NCBI RefSeq assembly: GCF_003261575.2
Contig: NZ_CP036175.1
Span: forward strand, 1,364,001 to 1,428,000
DNA: 64,000 nucleotides
From: Klebsiella huaxiensis
GTDB taxonomy: Bacteria > Pseudomonadota > Gammaproteobacteria > Enterobacterales > Enterobacteriaceae
Direction: 5' to 3'
A model generated the notes under the pieces. That model was not told the DNA's origin and ran no database searches. It was given only the letters and a program-made list of their open reading frames with translations. Of the stretch, positions 31,156 through 39,913 are shown piece after piece. The position numbers were made by a program, and so were the translations under genes. Within the stretch, counting starts at the first letter, position 1. Every line of letters starts with the position of its first letter.

Positions 31156-31607
31156 TGTTTAGCGCACAGCGGGTGGTGAAGTTTACCGGGAACGTGAGTC
31201 GGACGGTTTTGTTAACCCGACTGGCAGATAGCCTGCAGGCCGACGGACTGGTTAAACCAAGTTTTGCCGATGGGGTACTTGAACGGGAAAAAGTCTATCC
31301 CACCGGGATATTTATGGAGACCCATAGCGTCGCCATTCCGCATACCGAGTTTGAGCATGTTAACCAGACCGGTTTTGCAATCGGCATTAACCTGGCGGGG
31401 GTTGAATTTCAGCGTACCGACGAGCCTGAAGAGAGCGTTGTCCCGCAGATAGTCGTGATGATGGCGATTGATAAAACTTGCGAAAAAGTGGCAATTATTC
31501 AATCCTTGTTCGCATTATTGGCCGATCGCGATCGAGTTAACGATATCGTGAAAATGACGCCAGAGGAGATTGCAAAAGTGTTCACCGATGCCGTCGTCAC
31601 GCAGTAA
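31152..31607 (+). CDS. PTS EIIA (fructose/mannitol-type domain)
   Basis: 151-residue EIIA with the phospho-histidine motif VAIPHTEFEHV. This is the PTS_EIIA type 2 domain that partners Gat-type EIIB and EIIC. The ATG overlaps the EIIC stop, giving tight coupling. No kinase, aldolase or sugar-phosphate dehydrogenase gene follows directly, so the catabolic enzymes must lie elsewhere or be the flanking SDR-type genes. Confidence 0.87.
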   Translation: MMFSAQRVVKFTGNVSRTVLLTRLADSLQADGLVKPSFADGVLEREKVYPTGIFMETHSVAIPHTEFEHVNQTGFAIGINLAGVEFQRTDEPEESVVPQIVVMMAIDKTCEKVAIIQSLFALLADRDRVNDIVKMTPEEIAKVFTDAVVTQ

Positions 31608-31657
31608 GATAAAATGATGAGCTCAATACGGTGAAGCCGCAACCGACGAGGGACAAG

Positions 31658-31984
31658 ATGTTACGAATCAGCGACGTCATAGAGTTAGCGATGGTCAGTC
31701 GTAAAACTATCTATAACGCAATCAACAGTGGCCGGCTGAAATATCAGTTGGTGAATGTAGATAATCGTCAGGTTCGTATGTTCCTCGAAGAAGATGTCTT
31801 CGAAGCTTTTCCGAAAACCAACCGTGCGGTGACTCAGGAGCAAGAAGTGCAGGCGCTGCGTGAAGAGGTCGCTTCGCTTAAGTTTGCTCTGGCGGAGCTG
31901 CAAAAAGCGGTGAACGCCATGGATCCGGAAGGCAAGTACGAAATGACCAGCGTTAAAGAGCCAGCAAAAACGCCCGACCGCTAA
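31658..31984 (+). CDS. Small helix-turn-helix DNA-binding protein
   Basis: 108-residue protein with an N-terminal MerR/excisionase-like helix-turn-helix (MLRISDVIELAMVSRKTIYNAINSG). A coiled-coil tail follows (EVQALREEVASLKFALAELQKAVNAM). GAGGGA precedes ATG 31658; a GTG 27 bases upstream is an alternative. It ends the PTS operon and may regulate it through the palindrome at 29420. A minus-strand terminator hairpin overlaps its last codons. Confidence 0.7.
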   Translation: MLRISDVIELAMVSRKTIYNAINSGRLKYQLVNVDNRQVRMFLEEDVFEAFPKTNRAVTQEQEVQALREEVASLKFALAELQKAVNAMDPEGKYEMTSVKEPAKTPDR

Positions 31985-31998
31985 CCAGCGGCCGGGCG
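31971..31998 (-). terminator. Terminator of the eight-gene minus-strand operon
   Basis: CGCCCGGCCGCT and AGCGGTCGGGCG (minus strand) form a 12-bp stem with one mismatch and a 4-base loop, followed by TTTTTGC. It lies 8 bases past the SDR stop and overlaps the 3' end and stop codon of the opposing HTH gene. Confidence 0.8.
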
Positions 31999-32005
31999 CA
32001 GCTTA

Positions 32006-32800
32006 TCAGACAATATCATCCACCACGCCGCCATCCACGCGTAGCGCCGCGCCTGACGTTGCTGAAGCCTGAGTCGAGCAGACGTAAACCACCATATTGG
32101 CGACTTCTTCCACCGTGGCCGCACGTTGAATCACCGAGCCTGGACGGTTCGCCATCACGAACTCTTTTGCCAGCTGTTCCAGCGATTTCCCGGTTTTCGC
32201 GACTTCATCTTTCATCATCTCAGCAAAGCCATCAGAGATAGTTGGCCCCGGCAGCACGCTGTTGACGGTGACGCCGCTACCGGCGACAAACTTCGCCAGC
32301 CCGCGGGCCAGCGACAGCTGAGCGGTTTTCGTCACGCCGTAATGAATCATATCCGCCGGAATGTTACGCGCCGATTCCGAAGAGATAAACACAACCCGAC
32401 CCCAGCCTTTCTGCACCATCGCCGGTAGCAGGGCGCGAGAAAGACGTACCCCTGACATCACGTTGGTTTGCCAGTAGTTTTCCCAGGTCGCATCATCGGT
32501 TGCATAGAAATCCTGCGGGCCGTAAATACCTGCGTTATTGACCAGAATGTCGACTCCGTTAACAGCCTGCACCAGCTGATTGACGCCTTCAGCGCTGCTG
32601 AGATCGGCAATCGCCGGGCGCAGTTTCGCGTCGGGAACCTCATTCTGTAAACGGGCGATGGCCGCGCTCACGCTACGCTCGCTGCGACCATTAATTATCA
32701 CTTCCGCGCCGCTGGCCGCCAGACCTGTGGCGATGGCGAAACCAATACCGCCGGTGGAGGCGGTAACCAGTGCGACTTTCCCCGATAAATCAATATTCAT
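32006..32800 (-). CDS. SDR-family oxidoreductase (last gene of the guanidino operon)
   Basis: 264-residue classical SDR. It has TASTGGIGFAIATGLA for the cofactor, NNAGIYG, and the catalytic S...Y-x3-K in FISSESARN...YGVTKTAQ. ATG 32800 (MNIDLSGKVALV) is preferred over an upstream extension. It lies about 75 bases after the hydroxyacid dehydrogenase gene, and a strong terminator follows. The substrate is unknown; it may oxidise a hydroxy intermediate of the pathway. Confidence 0.87.
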   Translation of the reverse strand: MNIDLSGKVALVTASTGGIGFAIATGLAASGAEVIINGRSERSVSAAIARLQNEVPDAKLRPAIADLSSAEGVNQLVQAVNGVDILVNNAGIYGPQDFYATDDATWENYWQTNVMSGVRLSRALLPAMVQKGWGRVVFISSESARNIPADMIHYGVTKTAQLSLARGLAKFVAGSGVTVNSVLPGPTISDGFAEMMKDEVAKTGKSLEQLAKEFVMANRPGSVIQRAATVEEVANMVVYVCSTQASATSGAALRVDGGVVDDIV

Positions 32801-32874
32801 GCTGATAGCCTTATTTTTTGTCGGACAGACCATTAAGCGTAGCAGCGGATATGAGGCTATTGACGTTTTCGGGA

Positions 32875-33813
32875 TTAATAACCGCTCTGTTTGTTAACAA
32901 GATTTTTCAGCGGCAGCGCCTGGTGCAGCCGTTGGATGTTGTCCAGCAGCTGACGGGCAACCACCACCGTTTGCGCGATAGAGGCCATATGCGGGGTGAT
33001 AACCACCTGCGGATGCTGCCACAGTGGGTCTTCCTGCGGCAGCGGTTCGACGGGGAACACGTCGAGCACCGCGCCGGACAACTTGCCGTTCTCCAGTGCT
33101 TCAAGTACGTCCTGATTCACCATATGCTCGCCGCGTCCGCAGTTAATCAGCGCTGCACCGTCAGGTAGTTGCTCCAGTAAAGGGTGGGCAAGGATGCCTC
33201 GCGTCTGCTCTGTTAACGGCAGGACGTTGATCAGCGCATCCAGTTGGCCAAGAAATTCGCCAGCCTGAGCATCTCCGTGATAACAACGCACGCCAGCAAG
33301 GGATTTTTCACTGCGCGCCCAGCCGGAAACCTTATATCCCAATCCGGCAAGCTGCGCGGCGATATAGCCGCCAATTTCGCCGAGGCCCATGACGCCAACG
33401 TGATAATCGGCCGCCGCTCGCTGCGGATAAATCTTCCACGTTCTTTCGCGCTGGTGGGCCAGCGCCCGGTCAAAACTGCGCTGAAACCACAGCACGCCCC
33501 ACAGAACGTATTCAAACATGCCGTGGCGAAAATCTTCGTCAACCACCCGGCAGAGCGGAACGTCGCTGGCAAAAACGCTGGCGGGTAAATGGTCGACGCC
33601 AGCAGATGCGGCCTGGATCAGTTTCAGCTCAGGCGAGCGGACCAGCAGCTGTGGGTCAGGAAACCAGCAGCTGGCATATTGCGCCTCGCGGGCGGCGGGG
33701 TCCTCTGGCAGAACCGCTTTTACTTCCGGAAACAGCGCGAACGCGGCGCAAATTTCCTGGGCGTACTGAGGATCATTACAATCCACGACGACGGTTAACT
33801 GAGTCATAGGCAT
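32875..33813 (-). CDS. D-2-hydroxyacid dehydrogenase (GhrA-like)
   Basis: 312-residue NAD(P)-dependent 2-hydroxyacid dehydrogenase with the Rossmann motif VGVMGLGEIGGYIAAQLAGLG. It has INCGRGEHMVNQDVL and the catalytic region LWQHPQVVITPHMASI. The ATG at 33813 overlaps the preceding aldolase stop (TAATG), giving translational coupling. It may reduce or oxidise a glyoxylate-, hydroxypyruvate- or 2-oxoacid-like product of the operon. Confidence 0.87.
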   Translation of the reverse strand: MPMTQLTVVVDCNDPQYAQEICAAFALFPEVKAVLPEDPAAREAQYASCWFPDPQLLVRSPELKLIQAASAGVDHLPASVFASDVPLCRVVDEDFRHGMFEYVLWGVLWFQRSFDRALAHQRERTWKIYPQRAAADYHVGVMGLGEIGGYIAAQLAGLGYKVSGWARSEKSLAGVRCYHGDAQAGEFLGQLDALINVLPLTEQTRGILAHPLLEQLPDGAALINCGRGEHMVNQDVLEALENGKLSGAVLDVFPVEPLPQEDPLWQHPQVVITPHMASIAQTVVVARQLLDNIQRLHQALPLKNLVNKQSGY

Positions 33814-34541
33814 TAGCTTTTATATGAAGTATCAAGACGATCGAGGCGGCGTAGCCACGCCTGCCACACCAGCTGGCGTTCATGTTCAACCCCCATGAGC
33901 TGCTCACAGGCGTGCTGGCTTAAATGCTCAGGGATCGTATGAATGGGGCTGAGCGGCGCCAGCTGCGCGGTGGCCATCTGGATCTCACAGGCACGGTTGA
34001 GGTAATACATGATGTAAAACGCATCGGCGACGGTCCGACCGACCGACAGCAGGCCGTGGCTTTGCAGGATCATGGCGATGTTAGTGCCGAGCGACTGCTG
34101 GATCCGTACGCGTTCATCGAGATCGAATGCTACGCCTTCATACGGGTGGTAGCCGACGCGCCGATAAAACTCGGTGCTGATCTGGTTAAGCTGCAGCAGC
34201 CCATCTTCACAGGCGGCGACCGCCATTCCCGGCAGGGTGTGGGTGTGGATCACGCAGTGGGCATCTTCGCGAGCCATATGTACCGCGCTGTGAATGGTAA
34301 AGCCTGCCGAGTTTGCCGGAGCGCTACCTTCGACAACCTTGCCCTGCATATCGACCACGATTAAGTTGCTGGCGGTCACTTCATCAAACATCATACCGAA
34401 GGGGTTAATCAAAAAACGCGGCTCGCCGTCGCCGGGCAGGCGCACGGAGAAGTGGGTATACAGCGTGTCTTCCCAGCCGAATAGCGCCGCCAGACGATAG
34501 GCGGCGGCCAGCTGCTGGCGTAGCTCCAGTTCAGTTGCCAT
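33813..34541 (-). CDS. Class II aldolase/adducin-family protein
   Basis: 242-residue zinc aldolase-like protein. Metal histidines appear in CVIHTHTLPG and LQSHGLLSVGRT, and the N-terminal LAAAYRLAALFGW...YTHFSVRLPG is typical. Families of this fold cleave or decarboxylate sugar or hydroxy-acid phosphates and analogues. It is tightly packed between the ABC transporter gene (1 base away) and the hydroxyacid dehydrogenase. Confidence 0.87.
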   Translation of the reverse strand: MATELELRQQLAAAYRLAALFGWEDTLYTHFSVRLPGDGEPRFLINPFGMMFDEVTASNLIVVDMQGKVVEGSAPANSAGFTIHSAVHMAREDAHCVIHTHTLPGMAVAACEDGLLQLNQISTEFYRRVGYHPYEGVAFDLDERVRIQQSLGTNIAMILQSHGLLSVGRTVADAFYIMYYLNRACEIQMATAQLAPLSPIHTIPEHLSQHACEQLMGVEHERQLVWQAWLRRLDRLDTSYKS

Positions 34542-36062
34542 TTATTGCACTCCCATAAATTCACGAATGCGGGTCAGGGACGGATCGGCGACATCGTTGC
34601 GAATGCGCTGCGGTGGCATATCGCTTTGCACCACGCCGTTTTCCATCATCACTACCCGGTCAGAAATCGATAAGGCAAAGTCCATCTCGTGAGTCACGAT
34701 AATCATCGTCATCCCTTCACGGGCCAGGGACTGAATGACTTTCAGCACTTCGCCAACCAGCTCAGGATCCAGCGCTGATGTGGGTTCATCAAACAGCATA
34801 ATGTCCGGTTTAAGCGCCAGAGCGCGGGCGATGGCCACGCGCTGTTGCTGGCCGCCGGAGAGCTGGTACGGGTATTTTTCGGCGTGAGCCAGCAGACCGA
34901 CGCGGTCCAGTAGCCACAGCGCCTGCTCCCGGGCGACAGGGCGGTCGAGCAGCTTGTGATAGAGCGGGGCGAGCATCACGTTATCGAGCACCGTACGATG
35001 GGGAAACAGGTTGAAGCCCTGGAACACCATGCCGATGCGGCGCACGCCCGCGCGCATTTGCTGTTTATCAACAATGGATGCGCCTTTCAGATAATCCTCG
35101 CCGTAAAGAATGATTTCTCCGGCATCGATGCTTTCAAGGGCATTAATGGTGCGAATCAGGGTCGTTTTGCCGGACCCGGATGGGCCGATGATGCTGATCA
35201 CCTCGCCATTTTCGACCTTCAGATCGATGCCTTTTAGCACGTGGTGCTGGCCCCAGGATTTTTCGATGGCGCGTAAATCCAGGGCCGGTGGGTTGCCGCT
35301 GGTAGGCTGCGATTTTTGCGCCTGCACCGGCGGTGTCAGATTCTGGCGCAGGGTTTCGCATTCGTTGTCATTGAGCGTCTGTGGGCGCTTGCGCTGGATA
35401 TCCAGCAGGTTTTCCAGCGCCCGGAACAGCCAGGTAAAGACCGTGACCACCATGACGTAATAGACGGCGACCGCCAGCAGCGTCTCCATGACGAGGAAGT
35501 TCTGCGCGTACAGGCGCTGGCCCGTCAACAGCAGCTCCGGCAGTGAAATGACCGACAGAATCGAGCTGAGTTTAATGATGGTGATATATTCGTTTATCAG
35601 CGTAGGCAACGAAATACGAAACGCCTGCGGGATAATAATTAAGCGCTGAATACCGATAAAGCTAAAGCTTAATGCGTGCCCGGCTTCGCTTTGCCCTTTG
35701 GCGACGGAAAGCAGGCCGCCGCGATGGATCTCCGCCATATAGGCCGCTTCGGTTACCGTCATCGACACCAGTCCGGCAATAAACGGAATGCCGAGCAGCG
35801 GTTGGGTGGCCGGAAATAGCTGCGGTAAGTTATAGACAAAGACCAGTAATACCATCAGCGGTACGCTGCGGAAAAACCAAATATAGAGTTCGACGGGAAC
35901 CTTTAGCCAGCGCGGGCCGGAGAGTTTGGCGCAGGCTAAAAGAAAACCTAATATCAGGCCAATAAACCAGGACAATGAACTGACGACAACAACGGTGACA
36001 CATGCTTGCCAGAATGCCCCAACGCTAAATAATGAGAAAAAGTATCCCCAATCGAACTCCAT
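34542..36062 (-). CDS. Fused amino acid ABC transporter permease-ATPase
   Basis: 506 residues. The N-terminal permease (about 1-230) is of the His/Glu/Gln/Arg type with [25 protein letters not shown] linker of about 35 residues joins it to an ATPase with Walker [10 protein letters not shown], signature [15 protein letters not shown] and Walker [15 protein letters not shown]. Such fusions are a known arrangement for polar amino acid importers. It pairs with the binding protein gene 24 bases upstream and may also serve the copy at 28456. Confidence 0.93.
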   Translation of the reverse strand: MEFDWGYFFSLFSVGAFWQACVTVVVVSSLSWFIGLILGFLLACAKLSGPRWLKVPVELYIWFFRSVPLMVLLVFVYNLPQLFPATQPLLGIPFIAGLVSMTVTEAAYMAEIHRGGLLSVAKGQSEAGHALSFSFIGIQRLIIIPQAFRISLPTLINEYITIIKLSSILSVISLPELLLTGQRLYAQNFLVMETLLAVAVYYVMVVTVFTWLFRALENLLDIQRKRPQTLNDNECETLRQNLTPPVQAQKSQPTSGNPPALDLRAIEKSWGQHHVLKGIDLKVENGEVISIIGPSGSGKTTLIRTINALESIDAGEIILYGEDYLKGASIVDKQQMRAGVRRIGMVFQGFNLFPHRTVLDNVMLAPLYHKLLDRPVAREQALWLLDRVGLLAHAEKYPYQLSGGQQQRVAIARALALKPDIMLFDEPTSALDPELVGEVLKVIQSLAREGMTMIIVTHEMDFALSISDRVVMMENGVVQSDMPPQRIRNDVADPSLTRIREFMGVQ

Positions 36063-36086
36063 ACCGACTCCTGTTTCTTTATTGTA

Positions 36087-36893
36087 TTAATTGATGCTTT
36101 CTAAGTTGTATTTCTTGATGATGGCGTCATATTTGCCGTTGGCTTTAAGGGTGGCTAACGTTGATTTAATGGCCTCGGCCAGTTCGGTATTGCCTTTGGC
36201 GACATAAATCCCCAGCGGTAACGGATAAACCAGACGGCTGGAGCTGATTGCCAGGCGACCGCGGCTTTTCTCAACGATAATTTGCGCCGCCGGGGCGATT
36301 TCTAACTGGGCATTGATGTTTTTCGACATCAGTGCCTGTGAGGCTTCTGGTGCCGTCGGGAATTCCTGAATGCTAATCGCCGGTTTGCCGTTTTTCAGAC
36401 AATACTCGTCGGAGTGGGTTTTCAGACTGGAAACCCAGGCGGTACCCGCCTGCAGACCAACCTTCACGCCGCATAATTCATCTTCTGTTTTTGGCTGAAT
36501 GGGGCTGTTTTTCAGCGCAATAATTGACGCGCCGGATAATGCGTAAGGGATGGCATCCGCCTGTTTCTGCCGCTCAGGAGTCACGTACATGCCGGAAATC
36601 ACCGCATCGTATTTTTTACCAATGCCTAAAATCAGGCTGGTGAACTTCGTGTCAATAAGCTGCGGTTTGGCTTTCAGCTGTTCGGCGATCAGCGCCGCAA
36701 ATTCTGGATCGATCCCCACGATATTGTTATTGCTGTCGTAAGACTCAAAAGGTGGATAGGTCACCTCCATCCCGACTTTGAATACGCCATCGGTCAGCAG
36801 CTCTGTGGCCTGGGTTAACGGTGAAAAACAAGCGGTGACGGCGATGGATAAAGCCACACGGCGCGAGATTTTTTTTAGCGTTTTTTTCATCAT
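36087..36893 (-). CDS. Family 3 periplasmic amino acid-type binding protein, copy 2
   Basis: 268 residues with a signal peptide (cleavage near ATQA-T, residue 29). It shares MEVTYPPFESYD, DTKFTSLILGIG, KYDAVISGMYVTPERQKQADAIPYA and FPTAPEASQAL with the binding protein at 28456. It is the substrate receptor for the fused ABC transporter directly downstream. By context it probably binds a guanidino or cationic amino acid. Confidence 0.91.
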   Translation of the reverse strand: MMKKTLKKISRRVALSIAVTACFSPLTQATELLTDGVFKVGMEVTYPPFESYDSNNNIVGIDPEFAALIAEQLKAKPQLIDTKFTSLILGIGKKYDAVISGMYVTPERQKQADAIPYALSGASIIALKNSPIQPKTEDELCGVKVGLQAGTAWVSSLKTHSDEYCLKNGKPAISIQEFPTAPEASQALMSKNINAQLEIAPAAQIIVEKSRGRLAISSSRLVYPLPLGIYVAKGNTELAEAIKSTLATLKANGKYDAIIKKYNLESIN

Positions 36894-36899
36894 TTATCC

Positions 36900-37976
36900 T
36901 CACGGGTTATTAACGGATTTTTGCTGTGCTTGTTTTTTCAGATGACCAAAGGTGTTGGTGCCGCGGGCGCGTTCAGGGAGCTGGAGCTCGCCTCGGGTGA
37001 CTTTTTCGCGCAGGTAGCGATAGGTCTGCAACGCCTGGCTCCACATATGCTCACCAATGCTCAGTTCTTGATACTCACTGGCTTCACCTGCCTCAAGGAA
37101 ACCCGGCAGCGGGCGGATCAGCGTATGGTAGTCGCAGGCGAAAAACAGCGGGAATGAGTAGCGTTCCTGCGGCACCTTGCGTACGCGGTGTGCTGTTGCA
37201 ACAAATGTGCCAGCGCTCAGGACTTCCAGCATGTCGCCGATATTAATCACGAAAGCTTCTTCTCCGGTCGCGTTCTTCAGCGGTGGAGCATCGATCCAGT
37301 CGCTATCTTCATTAAGCACTTCAAGGCCAGGTTGGTCGGCGAGCAGCAGGGTGAAGCACTCATAGTCGGTATGTGCACCAATACCGGGAACATCTTCGGC
37401 GCTGGCGTCAAAGGGGTAGTGGATCAGGCGCAGCTTCGAGGGCGGGCAGGTGACCATCGACTGGAAATAGCCTTCCGGCAGGCCAAGGGCGAGAGCGAAG
37501 GCGTCAAACAGGCGATGTCCGAGGGCGAACACCGCTTCATAGTAAGCCAGCACCCGGGATTTAAACTCCGGGATATCCGGCCATTCGTTGGCGCCAATCA
37601 ACGGCGTTTTGGCGATAACGAAAGGGTGATCGTCGGCGGCCTGAAAGCCGATATCGAATGCTTCTTTATGATCGGGCTTGCCGGAGCCGTAGATCTCTTC
37701 CCCCTCGGGGACGTAGCCTTTATGACTTTTCGACTGACCGATGTAGTACGCCATCTTGCGCTCCATAGGCAGAGCGAAAATCTGTTTTGCAGCGTCGCGG
37801 ATCCCGGCTATCAGTTCAGGCGCAATGCCGTGGCCGGTAATGTAGAAAAAACCAACCTCGCGGGCGGCCTGGCCGATAGTGTCGGCCACCGCCTGGCGCT
37901 TAGCGAGATCGTCGCAGGTCAGGTCGCTGATATCGATAGTCGGTAATTCAGTGAAAGAACTTTTTGCGGCGGTCAT
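36900..37976 (-). CDS. 2-oxoglutarate/Fe(II)-dependent oxygenase (isopenicillin N synthase family)
   Basis: 358-residue oxygenase with an intact facial triad: H202 and D204 in GAHTDYECF and H263 in TAHRV. The co-substrate pair R272/S274 is in ERYSF. N- and C-terminal DIOX_N and 2OG-FeII_Oxy regions are full length. The family includes hydroxylases and the ethylene- and guanidine-forming enzyme that acts on arginine. Linkage to a guanidinobutyrase and an amino acid importer suggests oxidation of a guanidino amino acid, which is inference. It lies between the TIM-barrel and binding-protein genes with gaps of 12 and 6 bases. Confidence 0.88.
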   Translation of the reverse strand: MTAAKSSFTELPTIDISDLTCDDLAKRQAVADTIGQAAREVGFFYITGHGIAPELIAGIRDAAKQIFALPMERKMAYYIGQSKSHKGYVPEGEEIYGSGKPDHKEAFDIGFQAADDHPFVIAKTPLIGANEWPDIPEFKSRVLAYYEAVFALGHRLFDAFALALGLPEGYFQSMVTCPPSKLRLIHYPFDASAEDVPGIGAHTDYECFTLLLADQPGLEVLNEDSDWIDAPPLKNATGEEAFVINIGDMLEVLSAGTFVATAHRVRKVPQERYSFPLFFACDYHTLIRPLPGFLEAGEASEYQELSIGEHMWSQALQTYRYLREKVTRGELQLPERARGTNTFGHLKKQAQQKSVNNP

Positions 37977-37988
37977 TTCTACCGTTCC

Positions 37989-38837
37989 TTATTGAGTGAG
38001 CGAAGTAAATTCAACAAAATGCTGCTGTTCATGCTGCGCCATCCAGGCGTTCAGCGACCATAAGTCGGCCACTGGAACGTTGGTAAACGGCAGGTGGTGC
38101 AGGTAGCCATCGGGGCCAAATTCCGGCGTGAGCGTGGTTTGCTGGTAGCCGCGCTGGCGCTGCGACTGCCAGATTTGCTGCCAGAAACGCTGTTGGAACT
38201 GCAAGGCCGCCTGATACTCCGGTGCTGCCGGATGCGGTACCTGCGGGCCCTGGTCATATCCGGCGCGGGCCTGAATATGGTGGACCCGGTCGATAAACGT
38301 GCTGAAGTCATCGCAGGGGTCATCCAGCAGGCGCTCGCTCACCACAATCCAGTGGCTGATATCGGCGGTAAAGCGCAGTTGCGGTAGCTGCTGGATAATC
38401 TCCAGCGTTAGCCACGGGCTATATAGCGACGTGGCGCGATGGGTTTCGAAACTGCAGGTCAGCTCATAATCGGCAGCCAGCTCATGAGCTTTACCGAGAA
38501 AATCGACCTGCTGCGCCAGCGGCCAGCGGTCGTTACCGGCCAGCAGGTTGACGAAGCGCGGATTGAGCGCTTTCGCTGCCGTAAAGCGTTCTTTTAACCG
38601 TTCCAGGTGCTGCTCTGGCGTTTCGGCCTGGGCAGGGATAACGCCGCCGCCGCTGAATACGATGGCGATATACTCAAGTGCCGACTCTTCGAGGCGCCGG
38701 GCCAGCGTCTGCTGATCTTCTACTGTGAGCGGCACCCGCGCTTCAATGCCGCAGCAGCCGACGCTTTTGAGTTCGCTAACCGTTTGCTGCCACGGGGAGG
38801 TGACGCCCCATAGCGTGCGAAAGACGTTGAGCTGCAT
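37989..38837 (-). CDS. TIM-barrel sugar isomerase/epimerase-like protein (AP endonuclease 2 fold)
   Basis: 282-residue xylose isomerase-like TIM barrel. Likely metal-binding residues are in CSFETHRATSLYSPW, FTADISHWIV, HIQARAGYDQGPQVPHP and TPEFGPDGYLH. It is related to hydroxypyruvate isomerase- and inosose-type enzymes. Together with the class II aldolase it recalls sugar-acid pathways, but the substrate here is unknown. It starts 10 bases after the guanidinobutyrase stop. Confidence 0.82.
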   Translation of the reverse strand: MQLNVFRTLWGVTSPWQQTVSELKSVGCCGIEARVPLTVEDQQTLARRLEESALEYIAIVFSGGGVIPAQAETPEQHLERLKERFTAAKALNPRFVNLLAGNDRWPLAQQVDFLGKAHELAADYELTCSFETHRATSLYSPWLTLEIIQQLPQLRFTADISHWIVVSERLLDDPCDDFSTFIDRVHHIQARAGYDQGPQVPHPAAPEYQAALQFQQRFWQQIWQSQRQRGYQQTTLTPEFGPDGYLHHLPFTNVPVADLWSLNAWMAQHEQQHFVEFTSLTQ

Positions 38838-38847
38838 GGTTTATCCT

Positions 38848-39798
38848 CTATTCGTATTTCACGCCGGGGAGAACGCAGAGCATCTCGTACAGCAGGTTGG
38901 CAGCCAGCTGCGAGGTGTTACCGCTGACGTCATAAGGTGGGGAGACCTCGACCAGGTCGCAGCCAATCAGGTTCAGGCCGCGGCAGCCGCGGACAATCTC
39001 CAGCGCCTGAATTGACGTCAGGCCGCCCACTTCCGGGGTCCCGGTTCCTGGCGCCCAGATCGGGTCGAGGCTATCGATATCAAAACTGAGATAAACCGGG
39101 CCATCGCCCATTTGCTGACGAACTTCGGCCATCAACGGTGCCAGAGACTTGTGCCAGCATTGCTCCGCCTGAACCAGACGAAAGCCCTGATCGACGCCCC
39201 ACTGGAAGTCACCGGCGGCATAGCCCTGGGCGCGTTGGCCTATCTGGACAACGCGTTTGAGGTCCAGCAGGCCTTCTTCGACGGCGCGGCGGAAGGTGGT
39301 ACCGTGAGCGATTTTTTCACCGAACATTTCATCGTTGGTATCGGTATGGGCATCGACATGAATCAGCCCAACCGGGCCATGCTTTTTGGTCAGGGCGCGC
39401 AGAATCGGCAGGGTGATGGTATGGTCGCCCCCCAGGGTCAGGGGGATCAGCGGAAAACTATTTAAACCAGTGTAGTAATCCTCGATGATCTGCACTGATT
39501 TGAGCAGACTGTAGGTGTTAATCGGTACATCGCCGATATCTGCCACCGACAGCGACTCAAAAGGCGCCGCGCCGGTTGCCATGTTGTACGGACGAATCAT
39601 GACCGACTCGGTACGAATATAGCGCGGCCCGTAGCGTGTCCCGGAACGTTGGGAAGTCCCAATATCCAATGGGATGCCGACAAATGCTGCATCAAGCCCC
39701 TGTAAATCTTCGATAAATGGTAGGCGCATCATCGTTGCGCGACCGCCAAAGCGCGGCATTTCATTGCCACCTTGTGGTTGATGAAAGACGTTATCCAT
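38848..39798 (-). CDS. Guanidinobutyrase-like ureohydrolase (GbuA type)
   Basis: 316 residues from ATG 39798 (MDNVFHQPQGGNEMPRFGG), with AGGAG upstream. It matches Pseudomonas GbuA along most of its length as I recall it, including RPYNMATGAAPFESL and LIGCDLVEVSPPYD. GbuA hydrolyses 4-guanidinobutyrate to GABA and urea. Metal ligands are H126, D149/H151/D153 and D240/D242. First gene of the eight-gene operon and divergent from its LysR gene. Guanidinopropionate is an alternative substrate. Confidence 0.88.
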   Translation of the reverse strand: MDNVFHQPQGGNEMPRFGGRATMMRLPFIEDLQGLDAAFVGIPLDIGTSQRSGTRYGPRYIRTESVMIRPYNMATGAAPFESLSVADIGDVPINTYSLLKSVQIIEDYYTGLNSFPLIPLTLGGDHTITLPILRALTKKHGPVGLIHVDAHTDTNDEMFGEKIAHGTTFRRAVEEGLLDLKRVVQIGQRAQGYAAGDFQWGVDQGFRLVQAEQCWHKSLAPLMAEVRQQMGDGPVYLSFDIDSLDPIWAPGTGTPEVGGLTSIQALEIVRGCRGLNLIGCDLVEVSPPYDVSGNTSQLAANLLYEMLCVLPGVKYE

Positions 39799-39913
39799 TT
39801 CAGCTCCTGAATCTGACAGACAAAACTCAACAGGAGGGATAGTGCGAAAGATGTGCTGGACTTTAAATCGTCTACCGCAAATACTTAGTTCATTTATTAG
39901 TGAACTAAACGCC

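Noticed and set aside
37188..37946. 252-codon open frame on the plus strand
   Set aside because: It is antisense to the 2OG oxygenase gene, whose full set of active-site residues shows it is the real one.
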